The notes under the pieces: model-generated
What the model saw: only the letters and a program-made list of their open reading frames with translations
The model's database searches: none
Told to the model about the DNA's origin: nothing
Shown here: positions 1 to 8,502 of the stretch, one piece after another
Numbering within the stretch: position 1 is the first letter of the stretch
Layout: each line of letters begins with the position of its first letter
Position numbers and translations under genes: made by a program
DNA from: Ochrobactrum sp. CM-21-5
Lineage (GTDB): Bacteria > Pseudomonadota > Alphaproteobacteria > Rhizobiales > Rhizobiaceae
Direction of reading: 5' to 3'
NCBI RefSeq assembly: GCF_014253075.1
Contig: NZ_JACLZJ010000003.1
Span: forward strand, 1-64,000
DNA: 64,000 nucleotides

Positions 1-149
1 TCCGGCGCGGCGTCAATCTGGTCATAGGCCTTGAAGTCACCAAAGAACTTCGTGATCGCCGCCGTCAGCGACGTCTTGCCATGGTCAACGTGACCAATCG
101 TGCCAATGTTAACGTGGGGCTTCGTACGTTCAAACTTACTCTTCGCCAT
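1..149 (-). CDS. tuf: Elongation factor Tu, N-terminal part (cut by window edge)
   Basis: EF-Tu is the GTPase that delivers aminoacyl-tRNA to the ribosome. Only the first 49 codons are in the window; the gene continues beyond base 1. The reverse strand reads [20 protein letters not shown] and then VDHGKT, which is the G1 phosphate-binding loop (residues 19-26). The ATG lies at 149-147. The gene follows tRNA-Tyr and tRNA-Gly on the same strand, an arrangement like the tRNA-tufB operon of E. coli, so co-transcription with processing is likely. Confidence 0.97.
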   Translation of the reverse strand, partial: MAKSKFERTKPHVNIGTIGHVDHGKTSLTAAITKFFGDFKAYDQIDAAP

Positions 150-282
150 CGCCGTTGTTCTCTCGTCTTTTAGAACCGTCTGCGCTCCAGCGCGAAAATC
201 CGAGCTGGTGTTTATGCCCAAAAACGGAACGGCGAACCGCCCGTCAAATGATTCCTTACACGCCAATCCGCTCAGAGATAAC

Positions 283-356
283 TGGAGCGGGTAGCGGGAA
301 TCGAACCCGCGTATTCAGCTTGGAAGGCTGCTGCTCTACCATTGAGCTATACCCGC
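283..356 (-). tRNA. tRNA-Gly (anticodon TCC)
   Basis: A full cloverleaf can be drawn on the reverse strand: acceptor GCGGGTA pairs with TACCCGC, the D arm is GCTC/GAGC, the anticodon loop is CTTCCAA, the T loop is TTCGAAT, and CCA is encoded. The gene is 74 nt long. It lies 23 bases after tRNA-Tyr and 133 bases before the tuf start codon. Confidence 0.97.
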
Positions 357-379
357 GCACTCATGACTCGGTCCGACAG

Positions 380-464
380 TGGTGGAGGAAGTTGGATTTG
401 AACCAACGTAGGCATAGCCAACGGATTTACAGTCCGTCCCCTTTAACCACTCGGGCATTCCTCC
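380..464 (-). tRNA. tRNA-Tyr (anticodon GTA)
   Basis: The gene is 85 nt with a long variable arm, as expected of a class II bacterial tRNA-Tyr. Acceptor GGAGGAA pairs with TTCCTCC, the anticodon loop is CTGTAAA, and the 3' CCA is encoded. It is the first gene of the apparent tRNA-Tyr, tRNA-Gly, tuf transcription unit. Confidence 0.97.
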
Positions 465-554
465 ACATAACACTATCAGCAGAGTCGAGCGACTAGGCAT
501 TTCCGCGGGGCTTCGGGCTGACTTGTTGGGCCAGCCGTCGATCCGCGAGGGGCC

Positions 555-582
555 TTATGACGATAAGCTTATCCCCTGTCAA
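555..582 (-). promoter_or_regulatory. Candidate sigma-70 promoter of the tRNA-tuf unit
   Basis: On the reverse strand a perfect TTGACA (582-577) is followed after 16 bases by TCATAA (560-555) and then a GC-rich discriminator. It sits about 90 bases before tRNA-Tyr. The rest of the gap 465-773 shows no gene. Confidence 0.55.
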
Positions 583-773
583 CAGGGTAAAGTGGAAAAG
601 AATGCATCTCCGCCTACAGCTTCGCAGAATCGATACCTTCAATTGCCCACCAAGGGTGCCTGAAACACCCTGTTTGTGGGACTTCATCGGTTATTCGGCA
701 ATTGGAACAGCCTGATAGCATTTCGTGGGCGAGCCGCTATCTTCTGTTCCGCTAAAGAGTTATAAGCCCCTCC

Positions 774-1643
774 ATGACCGATCAAAACTCACCCCGCACC
801 CCAAAAGATTCTCATTATGCGCGCCTGCGTCGCCAGCACCGTGACCAGAAAGCTGCATCAGAAGGGAAGGAACAGCGCAAGCCGCAGCGTCCCGCCACTT
901 CCGCCAGCACATTGGCGGACGGAACAGTTCGGCTTTATGGCTTGCACACTGTCCGTGCGGCGGTTCAGAACCCTTTGCGTCAGATTCTGCGCATGCGTGC
1001 AACACGCAATGGCTTTGCGCGCCTTGAAATTGGAGACACCGAAACCCTCCCCTTTCCCGTCGAAATCGTTGACCCAAGGGACATCGACAAGGAGACGGGC
1101 TCGGAGGCTGTTCATCAGGGCGTGATGATCGAAGCCAAGCCGCTTCATCCGAAGAAGCTGTCGGAATTAACGGAAAGCCCGCTTCTTCTGGTTCTCGATC
1201 AAGTTACCGATCCACATAATGTTGGCGCGATCATGCGTTCCGCCGTGGCTTTCGGCGCGAATGCGCTCATCACGACCAGCCGCCACAGCCCGCAGGAGAG
1301 CGGCGTTCTGGCCAAGGCGGCGTCCGGTGCGCTGGAAATGATTCCACACATTGAAGTACGCAATCTCGCGGAAGCAATCGAAGAACTTCATTCGCTCGGC
1401 TTCATGACGATCGGCCTTGATTCGGAAGGTCCATTGGAAATGGAAGCCACACTGTCAGGAGGACGAATCGCTCTCGTTCTCGGAGCGGAGGGCAAGGGTT
1501 TGCGACAGAAGACGCGTGAAACAGTAACCGCTCTCGCCCGACTGGATATGCCCGGCGAAATCAAGTCGCTGAATGTATCAAACGCCGCAGCTATTTCACT
1601 GTATGCGGCGGAGCGCTATCTGCGCGCGCATTCGGCAGGTTGA
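774..1643 (+). CDS. rlmB: TrmH/SpoU-family rRNA 2'-O-methyltransferase (RlmB type)
   Basis: The protein has 289 residues. SPOUT enzymes of this type methylate the 2'-O of a 23S rRNA guanosine using S-adenosylmethionine through a knotted active site. The three family motifs are visible: DPHNVGAIMR at 147-156, LGAEGKGL at 236-243, and SLNVSNAAAI at 265-274. The first 50 residues are basic and low in complexity; residues 51-125 match the small RNA-substrate-binding domain. The gene is transcribed away from the tRNA-tuf unit. RlmB is the best fit for length and domain order, but other TrmH-group members cannot be excluded without a tree. Confidence 0.88.
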   Translation: MTDQNSPRTPKDSHYARLRRQHRDQKAASEGKEQRKPQRPATSASTLADGTVRLYGLHTVRAAVQNPLRQILRMRATRNGFARLEIGDTETLPFPVEIVDPRDIDKETGSEAVHQGVMIEAKPLHPKKLSELTESPLLLVLDQVTDPHNVGAIMRSAVAFGANALITTSRHSPQESGVLAKAASGALEMIPHIEVRNLAEAIEELHSLGFMTIGLDSEGPLEMEATLSGGRIALVLGAEGKGLRQKTRETVTALARLDMPGEIKSLNVSNAAAISLYAAERYLRAHSAG

Positions 1644-1751
1644 GCCGAATCGCATCAAGAGCGTATCGCATTTAATCATTGCGCTCGCTCCTGATATTTA
1701 AGTGACGCATTATCGCCGTCGCTCGATGAAACCATTGAGCTGCGAAGTGCT

Positions 1752-2183
1752 TCAGGCCGTCGCGATATAAGTACGGATATCCTCGGCTTCGCGCTCCACA
1801 TCTTCGATTCGCCGCTTCACGACGTCACCAATGGAAATAATGCCAACCAGCTTGCCGTGTTCTTCAACCGGCATATGGCGGAATCGGCTGCGTGTCATGA
1901 TCTCCATGACCTGATTGATCGTGTGGTGTTCCCGGCATACCTGTACCTTGAACGTCATGGCTTTAGAAACGGGCATGCTCATGGCTTTGCTTTCTTCCGT
2001 TGCAAGCGCGCGCACAACGTCCCGTTCCGACAGAATACCTTTGATATGACCGGCCTCGTCGCAAACCACCAGCGCGCCGATTCTATGTCGGACCAACATT
2101 GCAACAGCGTGGGAAAGCGTGTCAGCGGGCGCGATGACAACAACATCCCTGCCCTTTGTTTCGAGAATCGATCTTACCGTCAT
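1752..2183 (-). CDS. Tandem CBS-domain protein
   Basis: The protein has 143 residues and is made of little more than two CBS domains (about 8-60 and 73-127), which as a pair usually bind adenine nucleotides. The ILSERDVVRAL and IISIGDVVKRRI stretches are the typical CBS ends. The start at 2183 is chosen because a GGAGG lies 8 bases upstream and the protein then begins MTVRSILETKG, as usual for this stand-alone family; an upstream start at 2309 would add an unlikely extension. Partner and role are unknown. Confidence 0.88.
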   Translation of the reverse strand: MTVRSILETKGRDVVVIAPADTLSHAVAMLVRHRIGALVVCDEAGHIKGILSERDVVRALATEESKAMSMPVSKAMTFKVQVCREHHTINQVMEIMTRSRFRHMPVEEHGKLVGIISIGDVVKRRIEDVEREAEDIRTYIATA

Positions 2184-2326
2184 GCCAAAGTCCCTCCAAG
2201 GTTTAGCATTCGCTGTTCCAGGCGATAACGCCATGACAACAGAACGCAGCTCCTCCCGCCGCGTTCCATGATGGTGCGCTTTGATTGTCTGCTTTGCAAG
2301 CGCGATCAATTGGGAGAGAGTGGGGG

Positions 2327-3067
2327 TCAGCGTTTCAACACGGCATCATAGCTGCGCGGACGGTCGAGCAATGAAATACCGAAGAAACCGGCGATAAAAC
2401 CACCGATATGCGCTTCCCAGGCGATACCCGAAAGGTCCGCACCTCCGGTGGAATAAAGGCCGCTCAGAATGTTGATCAGAAACCATATGCCGACAAAGGT
2501 GATGACAGGTCGCAAGGTTAGCGTCAGCCCGACCGGCAGAACAGGTCCGGCGAACTCCGATCGCCGTCCGGATCCAACCCGACGGAATCCATAACGTGCG
2601 GCAGCTCCCATCATGCCGGAAATTGCTCCCGAGGCCCCGACCAGCGGCGAAATGCTCTCCGGATAGATGGCATAGTGAGTGAGACCGGCAATGATCGATG
2701 TCAGCCCCCAGAAGACGAGCATTCTGCCGGTGCCGATTCGGCCTGCAAGCGGCGAACCGAATGCCGCAAGCCAGATCATATTGACGGCGATATGGGCGAT
2801 ACCACCATGCATGAAGGAATAGCTGATGAGCGTGAAAAGCGCCGCCGGATCGAAAAAACCGCCAGCAAGCGAAAACCGCGCCGGAATCAGTGCAAAATTC
2901 AGCATGAACTCGTAATTCTGCTGCTCACTGATGATGTAGTACTGGTAGATATAGATTGCCGCACATAAACCGATCAGTGCAAGAATCACTCCCGGTATAT
3001 TGAAGATCGGCTCCTTGCCTCCCGACTGATCCATGTTGCCATGCATTTCCGGCTGAGGGATGCTCAT
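2327..3067 (-). CDS. Rhomboid-family intramembrane serine protease
   Basis: The 246-residue membrane protein has about six hydrophobic segments. The rhomboid signatures are present: HIAVNMIWL (92-100) in the second segment, catalytic GASGAISG with Ser146, and AHIGGFIAG with His220 as the partner of the catalytic dyad. The family cleaves transmembrane segments of substrates within the bilayer; the substrate here is unknown. The gene shares its strand with the CBS gene 143 bases downstream. Confidence 0.9.
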   Translation of the reverse strand: MSIPQPEMHGNMDQSGGKEPIFNIPGVILALIGLCAAIYIYQYYIISEQQNYEFMLNFALIPARFSLAGGFFDPAALFTLISYSFMHGGIAHIAVNMIWLAAFGSPLAGRIGTGRMLVFWGLTSIIAGLTHYAIYPESISPLVGASGAISGMMGAAARYGFRRVGSGRRSEFAGPVLPVGLTLTLRPVITFVGIWFLINILSGLYSTGGADLSGIAWEAHIGGFIAGFFGISLLDRPRSYDAVLKR

Positions 3068-3454
3068 GAACTGCGCTTTCCAATCCCGTAGAAGTCATTC
3101 AAAACAGACCGGATAGGCCGTTCACCTTATAGACGTAGCCCCTTGATAGGGCACAATTCGTTAAAAATAAAGGTCGGCGGATATTACCAGCCGACCCTGA
3201 CGCGAACAGATACGCTTCGCGAAAATAAATCTGGAGCTCAGAAAAACGCCAACCAAGACAATAGCTTCTTCCGATAAGCCATCAAATCGCCGTAACCCTC
3301 CCATTGCAAGCACAACCTGCCGTTAACCTTAACAACCAACCACAGTGGATGAACAAAGGGTTAAGCTGGCCCTCAGCTCGTTAATACTATTTTAATGCGT
3401 CAACTGCCGAGCCCCTGCTCTGCAAAAGATTAAACGAGTGATGACCCCTGGCGC
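3068..3454. other. 387-base intergenic region between divergent genes
   Basis: No gene is seen here. The region separates the divergent rhomboid and PAS genes, is rich in TTAA tetramers near its right end, and must hold promoters for both. The only site I can name is the CtrA-like box listed separately. Confidence 0.6.
3381..3395 (+). promoter_or_regulatory. Candidate CtrA-binding box
   Basis: The sequence TTAATACTATTTTAA is an exact TTAA-N7-TTAA, the consensus for the alphaproteobacterial cell-cycle regulator CtrA. It lies 59 bases before the PAS gene start. Extra TTAA half-sites occur at about 3333-3342 and 3360-3363. Confidence 0.5.
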
Positions 3455-4117
3455 ATGATGAAACACCGCAGCACGATCGCAATATTCAGCGAGTGGCAGC
3501 GACTGGCCGCAAGCCATGACAGCTCCGGCGGCAAATTGCATTTGCCCAAACGCGAAGCGGTTGAACCGCGCAAGCTTGGTCGCGCCCTGTCTGATCTCTA
3601 TTTTCTCGAACCCAATGCGAATGGCGAGCTCACATTCCGTCTGGCAGGAACGCGGATTTGTGCGCTGTTTGGACGTGAACTCAAGGGAACCCGTCTTCTC
3701 TCGCTCTGGCCCGAACGTGACCGTCCTGCCCTTGATGAGCTGACCCAAAGTGTCGCCGCACTTCAGGTACCCGCGCTGAGTTTGCATGACGGAATCAGCC
3801 TTTCCGGTCGCAGCATTACCTTCGAAATGTTTCTAGCTCCACTTGAAACCAGTAAAACGGCGGGACCATGCCTTCTCGGAAGCATCGCTGTTCTGGATAA
3901 TGTTGCATGGCTGGGTGCCGACCCCATCGTGCTCGGGCACCTCAATTCCGTCGAGCCGCTGGCGCCGGATCTCGTACTGGCTGAAGAAACTCGCCAGATG
4001 ACGGCTATAACGATCAACGCATCGAACCGCACCGGCCGTTGGAACGAGACGAGCATAACCGCCTCACCGCCGCGCACCCCCCCGAAACTGACCGTAATCA
4101 ACGGAGGCAAGGCCTGA
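3455..4117 (+). CDS. PAS_5-family single-PAS protein
   Basis: The protein has 220 residues with no membrane segment or output domain. Residues about 8-150 look like the PAS_5 family found in alphaproteobacteria: a PxR-A-L-DP-like stretch (PKREAVEPRKLGRALSDLYF) followed by FRLAGTRICALFGRELKG and LWPERDRP. The tail from about 160 is proline- and threonine-rich and probably disordered. In Caulobacter a protein of this kind (MopJ) affects cell-cycle signalling; a similar role here is only an inference, helped by the CtrA-like box upstream. Two ATG codons are adjacent at the start. Confidence 0.75.
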   Translation: MMKHRSTIAIFSEWQRLAASHDSSGGKLHLPKREAVEPRKLGRALSDLYFLEPNANGELTFRLAGTRICALFGRELKGTRLLSLWPERDRPALDELTQSVAALQVPALSLHDGISLSGRSITFEMFLAPLETSKTAGPCLLGSIAVLDNVAWLGADPIVLGHLNSVEPLAPDLVLAEETRQMTAITINASNRTGRWNETSITASPPRTPPKLTVINGGKA

Positions 4118-4212
4118 AGCAATCGGGCAAGGTCGGATGAAATACCGGTTTCGTTTTTATCCGCCAGTTTTGTAACGTGCGCGACAATCGAAATGGTCGC
4201 AAATCTGGATAG

Positions 4213-4718
4213 AATAGCCTCAATGAAAAATATCGCTACGGCATCTTTGTCGAGCCCAGGGAAAACTTCAACGCCGTCAATCTCAATGGCCGCTACATGC
4301 TGGAGAATCGCAGCGAGTATCCGTGCTTAATCCGGCGAATGTCATCGGGCACCGCTTTGATGACCGGCATCGCGACGCCAAGAAATGGCGAACGCGTGAT
4401 TGCTTATATTGACCACATCGGACGAATCGAAGGCGTCACCGACGAAATCTCCGCTGAAGGCTTTCTGCTACTTTCCAACTCCGAACAGAAGAGAGACAAG
4501 CTCTCGGCACAGCTCGCATGGCTCGCCAACAAACACGAGCTGTCCCTGCCGGAAGACCGGCGACACGAGCGCCCTGCGCCCCGCAAGACTCATCACAATG
4601 TCACCTTCCTGACGGGAGCCAGAAACTTTGCCGGATCGCCGATCTTTCCTTGTCCGGTGCAGCCGTCGAGTTTGCAATCGTCCAGGATGGTATAACGCTG
4701 GAAACACTTTTTGGCTAA
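4213..4718 (+). pseudogene. Decayed PilZ-domain protein gene
   Basis: One frame encodes NEKYRYGIFVEP, then NGRYMLENRSEYPC, ERVIAYIDHIGRIEG and LPEDRRHER, the usual order of the alphaproteobacterial double-PilZ family. This frame has no start codon between the TAG at 4210 and the ATG at 4297, which falls inside the domain. Near 4605 homology jumps to another frame, which continues LPDGSQKLCRIADLSLSGAA and then stops early at 4718, losing the end of the second PilZ domain. Missing start, frameshift and truncation together indicate a pseudogene. PilZ domains bind cyclic di-GMP; the RxxxR motif survives here as part of the RRHER stretch. Confidence 0.72.
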
Positions 4719-4956
4719 CGGACGGCAACAAAAGATAAACGCGTGCTAAGGTTACGGATTGGCAAACTGTCCGGATGGTCAAAATTGCCGAAAAGCAGCA
4801 AATCTCCTTCAAAAGCGCCGAAATCCGCCCGTTTCTAAATACAAAGTTTCAGCTTAGTTCGCAGTTTTAATTAAATTAGACTCGCATTTTCGCACGCAAA
4901 TTTGCCTGCCTTCAAATTGTCCACGTCATCTTGATCTCCGACAGGGAGACAAAAGA

Positions 4957-5565
4957 ATGACAAAACAATCAATCTTCGCAGCCGTCCTGGTGCTGCTTGG
5001 AATTGGAATGGCGCAGGCTGCAAGCCCGGCGTCCAGCTCACCCTGGATGTCGACGGGCGAACGCACATCCCAGCCGATCGGTCACTATGAATTTTGTGAG
5101 CGCTATCCCGCCGAGTGCAGCGTTTCCAGCCATAACAGCGCCCAGCTGAAATTGACGCCGGACGTCTGGAAAGAGATCATCGCCGTCAACGCAAAAATCA
5201 ATACCAGCATTGCTCCACGCACCGACATGGAAGCCTGGGGGCGCGAAGAATATTGGGAATATGCGACGACGGCAGGCGATTGCGATGACTACATGCTGCT
5301 GAAGCGCCGCGAATTGATGGCACGCGGCATCCCTGCCAACACGCTTCTTTTCACTGTCGTGCGTCAGCCTAACGGCGAAGGCCATGCCGTACTTGCAATC
5401 CGCACTGATCGCGGCGATTTCATTCTCGACAACCTCGACCCGCGTGTCCTTGCCTGGAACAAAACCGACTATACCTATCTGAAGCGCCAATCGACCACCA
5501 ATACCGGTACCTGGGTTTCCATCAAGGATGATCGCGATATTCTGGTGGGCAGCATTCGGGATTAA
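4957..5565 (+). CDS. Bacterial transglutaminase-like cysteine peptidase (BTLCP)
   Basis: The 202-residue protein has a signal peptide (residues 1-21, cut near AQA-A), so it is exported to the periplasm. The family signature FCERYP follows at 46-51. The papain-like triad is visible as Cys109 in GDCDDY, His143 in GEGHAVL and an Asp in LDNLD (158-161). In Pseudomonas the family member LapG cleaves a surface adhesin; Brucellaceae homologues are of unknown substrate. No LapD-like partner is seen beside it. The start has a GGGAGA 9 bases upstream. Confidence 0.85.
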   Translation: MTKQSIFAAVLVLLGIGMAQAASPASSSPWMSTGERTSQPIGHYEFCERYPAECSVSSHNSAQLKLTPDVWKEIIAVNAKINTSIAPRTDMEAWGREEYWEYATTAGDCDDYMLLKRRELMARGIPANTLLFTVVRQPNGEGHAVLAIRTDRGDFILDNLDPRVLAWNKTDYTYLKRQSTTNTGTWVSIKDDRDILVGSIRD

Positions 5566-5583
5566 GTCGACCCATCGTAATGG

Positions 5584-5620
5584 AAAATCGAGACGGATCG
5601 TCATTCTCCGTCTCGATTTT
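5584..5620. terminator. Bidirectional rho-independent terminator
   Basis: Inverted repeat AATCGAGACGGA / TCCGTCTCGATT flanked by A and T runs, between the convergent BTLCP and carbonic anhydrase-like genes. Confidence 0.85.
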
Positions 5621-6148
5621 TTACGCGGGTTCCATACCGCGCATGAAAGAATGTCCCTTTTCGACGTAATGTTTCGCCGAAGCCTTCAGCTTTTCAATGG
5701 CCGCTTCATCCAGTTCCCGGATAACACGGGCGGGCGAACCGACAATCAATGAATTGTCCGGAAAATCCTTGCCTTCCGTGACCAATGCTCCGGCACCGAC
5801 GAGGCAATTCCGGCCGATTCTGCCCCCATTGAGAATCATGGCGCCCATCCCGATCAGTGTATTTTCGCCAATGATGCACCCGTGCAGAACCGCCCGATGC
5901 CCTATCGTGCAGCCCGCACCGATTGTGAGCGGAAAGCCGATATCCGTATGCATGATGCAATGTTCCTGCACATTGGTATCATTCCCGACTGTGATCGGCT
6001 CATTGTCGCCACGCAGCACGGCGCCAAACCAGAAACCTGCATTTTCTCCGACCACAACCTTCCCGATCAGCGTCGCATCGGGTGCAATCCAGTTGCTGTT
6101 CCGGTCAGCAAATTGCGGCTGATGCCCGTTATATGCATAAATCGGCAT
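5621..6148 (-). CDS. Gamma carbonic anhydrase-like hexapeptide-repeat protein
   Basis: The 175-residue protein folds as a left-handed beta helix of hexapeptide repeats, such as IGAGCT, IGHRAV and IGENTL. The three metal-ligand histidines of the gamma class are present: His67 (in MHTD), His84 (IGHRA) and His89 (LHG). YrdA/PaaY-type members bind zinc or iron; whether they hydrate CO2 varies. The start at 6148 gives the usual MPIYAYNG opening and has GGAGGAA upstream; a TTG at 6211 is possible but unlikely. Confidence 0.85.
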   Translation of the reverse strand: MPIYAYNGHQPQFADRNSNWIAPDATLIGKVVVGENAGFWFGAVLRGDNEPITVGNDTNVQEHCIMHTDIGFPLTIGAGCTIGHRAVLHGCIIGENTLIGMGAMILNGGRIGRNCLVGAGALVTEGKDFPDNSLIVGSPARVIRELDEAAIEKLKASAKHYVEKGHSFMRGMEPA

Positions 6149-6285
6149 GAACTGTTCCTCCATCATTACTGTCCATTGCAAATGGCTAAGCCGTTTCCGT
6201 CCACCAGACAAGTATCGCTTTACCGTCCATTAACCATGGAAAGCCGATAGTCCGCCCAATATTGTCAGTATGGCATTTCAGCCGG

Positions 6286-7017
6286 ATGGAACGCGCAACG
6301 CAAATCCCACCAACCAGGAACAACCATCGTTATTTCGTCAGATTGTCTTTGATGATTCTGGCGCTCATTCTGCTGTCTGTGGTAATTAATCTTGGCGGAC
6401 ACTTGCTCGGCCCCCTGATTGCACGCGGTGGACATTCCGACAGTAGCCGTGATTATGAGGTTGTCATCGGCAACAATGTGCTGTCTATCCCAGCCAATAT
6501 GATCCGCTTTGCAAAGCAACGCCGTGACGGCGTAACAGCGCGGCTTGACCTCTATGCGCGATGGCCCGGCTTGACCGGCTATAGTGAGGCCGAACGGACA
6601 ATCTTCAATCTCCAGACACCGAAACGACAGCTCATTTTCATGTCAATTGAGGAGCACACAATGTCACGTGACATGAGCGGGCGCTTCCTGCCGATCTATG
6701 CCGAATTGATCGTCCCCAGCGGCAATCCCGCTCCCGCCGGTCTGACCATCCACCAGTTTCTGGAGGATAGCGGCTATCAGGGTGAAGAACTCGTGGTTTC
6801 CGATACGCGCAACGGGAATCCCGAATTTGTCGCACGCTGCATGAGCGATGAAACGACCGGCAATTTCAATACCTGCGAACGCGACTTTCATTTCGGACGT
6901 GGTTTGCAGCTTCTCTACCGTTTCCCGCATGACATGCTGAAAGACTGGAAAACGCTGGACCGCGCTGTGCGCAACTTCGCCGATGCGCATCTTCTCGATA
7001 CCACGCGCTCGAATTGA
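6286..7017 (+). CDS. Membrane-anchored protein of unknown function
   Basis: The protein has 243 residues: a short cytoplasmic head, one hydrophobic segment (about residues 20-42) and a long soluble part that would lie in the periplasm. The soluble part includes RWPGLTGYSEAE, YAELIVPSG and a Cys pair in FVARCMSDE...FNTCERDF that could form a disulfide. I do not recognise the family. The ATG at 6286 is preferred to the TTG at 6262. It stands alone between a convergent gene and a terminator. Confidence 0.7.
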   Translation: MERATQIPPTRNNHRYFVRLSLMILALILLSVVINLGGHLLGPLIARGGHSDSSRDYEVVIGNNVLSIPANMIRFAKQRRDGVTARLDLYARWPGLTGYSEAERTIFNLQTPKRQLIFMSIEEHTMSRDMSGRFLPIYAELIVPSGNPAPAGLTIHQFLEDSGYQGEELVVSDTRNGNPEFVARCMSDETTGNFNTCERDFHFGRGLQLLYRFPHDMLKDWKTLDRAVRNFADAHLLDTTRSN

Positions 7018-7071
7018 AGTATTTCCGGCGAAAATAGTCGATCAAAAACAAAAGCGCTGCAAGTGCATAGC

Positions 7072-7106
7072 AAAAGGCCCTCCCGCAGAAACGGAAAGGG
7101 CCTTTA
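7072..7106. terminator. Bidirectional rho-independent terminator
   Basis: AAAAGGCCCT and AGGGCCTTT form a stem with A and T runs on both sides, between the convergent membrane-protein and DUF3126 genes. Confidence 0.85.
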
Positions 7107-7127
7107 AAAAAACAGGCTATGACGGAC

Positions 7128-7334
7128 TTAGAGATCGACGTCGAGGATAGCCATCGAGAAATTGTAGGACAGTTCGCCCTCATCCTCGTCCTTATAGATA
7201 AGGCCAAGAAATTCGTCATCAAGATAGAGTTCGGCAGAGTCGTTCTTGCGCGGACGCGCCTTCACCTGCAGAGCAGGGTTGTTGAAAGTCCGTTTGAAAT
7301 AAGCGTCCAGTTTTTTAAGTTCTTCGGGTTTCAA
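7128..7334 (-). CDS. DUF3126 family protein
   Basis: A 68-residue acidic protein that matches the small alphaproteobacterial DUF3126 family in length and in the LDAYFKRTFNNPALQVK and DEFLGLIYKDEDEGE stretches. Function is unknown. It follows cysE on the same strand after 188 bases, and GGAGAAAC precedes the ATG. Confidence 0.85.
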   Translation of the reverse strand: MKPEELKKLDAYFKRTFNNPALQVKARPRKNDSAELYLDDEFLGLIYKDEDEGELSYNFSMAILDVDL

Positions 7335-7522
7335 CCGGTTTCTCCTGATAATGAATTAGGCCAGTTTATTGCACCCGGCATTTTCTAATGTAAAGCTCAA
7401 ACAGCTTGTGTCCCCAAGGGCGCGCACGGATATTCCGGCCATCGATCACAATATAGGCCGCTTATGGCAAAAAACCAGCAAGCGGCCCAAATTCATGTCG
7501 ATCAAAAATTTGTTTGCGAGAG

Positions 7523-8347
7523 TTAGATACCTTCGCCCAGCATCTGGTCCATGACACGCGAAGGTTCGGCACAACCCGTCTCGCCCATGATCCGTGCCGG
7601 CACACCGGCAACGGTAACATTGCTCGGAACGGGTTTCACAACCACGGAACCGGCGGCGATCTTGGAGCAATGGCCGATTTCGATATTCCCCAGAATCTTT
7701 GCGCCCGCTCCGATCAAGACTCCGTGACGGATTTTGGGGTGACGATCTCCGCTGGATTTGCCAGTACCGCCCAGCGTCACACCATGCAAGATCGACACAT
7801 TATCTTCGATGACAGCCGTTTCTCCGACAACCAGCCCCGTTGCATGATCGAGAAACACACCGCTGCCAATCCTTGCCGCCGGATGGATATCAGTCTGGAA
7901 TACAGAGGACGAACGGCTCTGCAGATAATATGCGAAATCCTTGCGCCCCTCATTGTAGAGCCAATGCGCCAAACGATGTGTCTGGATCGCGTGAAACCCC
8001 TTGAGATAGAGTATCGGGTCCATAAACCGGCTATAGGCCGGATCACGATCATAGACCGCCTGAATATCGACACGTAGTATCTGCGACCACTCGGGATTGG
8101 CTTCCAGCATCCCGTCGAAAGTCTGACGCAAAATATCGGCACTCAGATCTGCGTGGCCGAGACGTTCAGCAATACGATGCATCACGGCATCTTCAAGGGT
8201 CTGCTGGTTTAAAACTGTCGCATAGAAAAATGATGCGAGCACAGGATCGTTCTTGGCCGCTTCCTCCGCTTCCGCACGGATGGAATGCCAAATAGGATCA
8301 ACCTGTCCCAACGCGGTGTTTACTTTCGCAGTTGTGCGAACGGACAT
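7523..8347 (-). CDS. cysE: Serine O-acetyltransferase
   Basis: CysE transfers acetyl from acetyl-CoA to L-serine, the first step of cysteine synthesis. The 274-residue protein has the helical N-terminal domain (to about 155) and a C-terminal left-handed beta helix with the family motifs DIHPAARIG, DHATGLVVGETAV, HGVTLGGTGK and RHPKI. The start at 8347 (MSVRTTAK) has GGAG 8 bases upstream; the ATG two codons earlier is too close to that site. Cysteine feedback is usual for the family but cannot be seen in the sequence. Confidence 0.95.
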   Translation of the reverse strand: MSVRTTAKVNTALGQVDPIWHSIRAEAEEAAKNDPVLASFFYATVLNQQTLEDAVMHRIAERLGHADLSADILRQTFDGMLEANPEWSQILRVDIQAVYDRDPAYSRFMDPILYLKGFHAIQTHRLAHWLYNEGRKDFAYYLQSRSSSVFQTDIHPAARIGSGVFLDHATGLVVGETAVIEDNVSILHGVTLGGTGKSSGDRHPKIRHGVLIGAGAKILGNIEIGHCSKIAAGSVVVKPVPSNVTVAGVPARIMGETGCAEPSRVMDQMLGEGI

Positions 8348-8502
8348 ATGCATACTCCAGTTTTGCATCGTGTGGTTCTGACGAACCGAAATTTCAGTCA
8401 AATCCACATCGCAATACGAGTTCGGCGGGCAGCATAACTTAAAACGCCATGCCTTGACACCGCCGAATTTGACGCGGACGCGCGCTGCCCCTTTGTTGCG
8501 GA

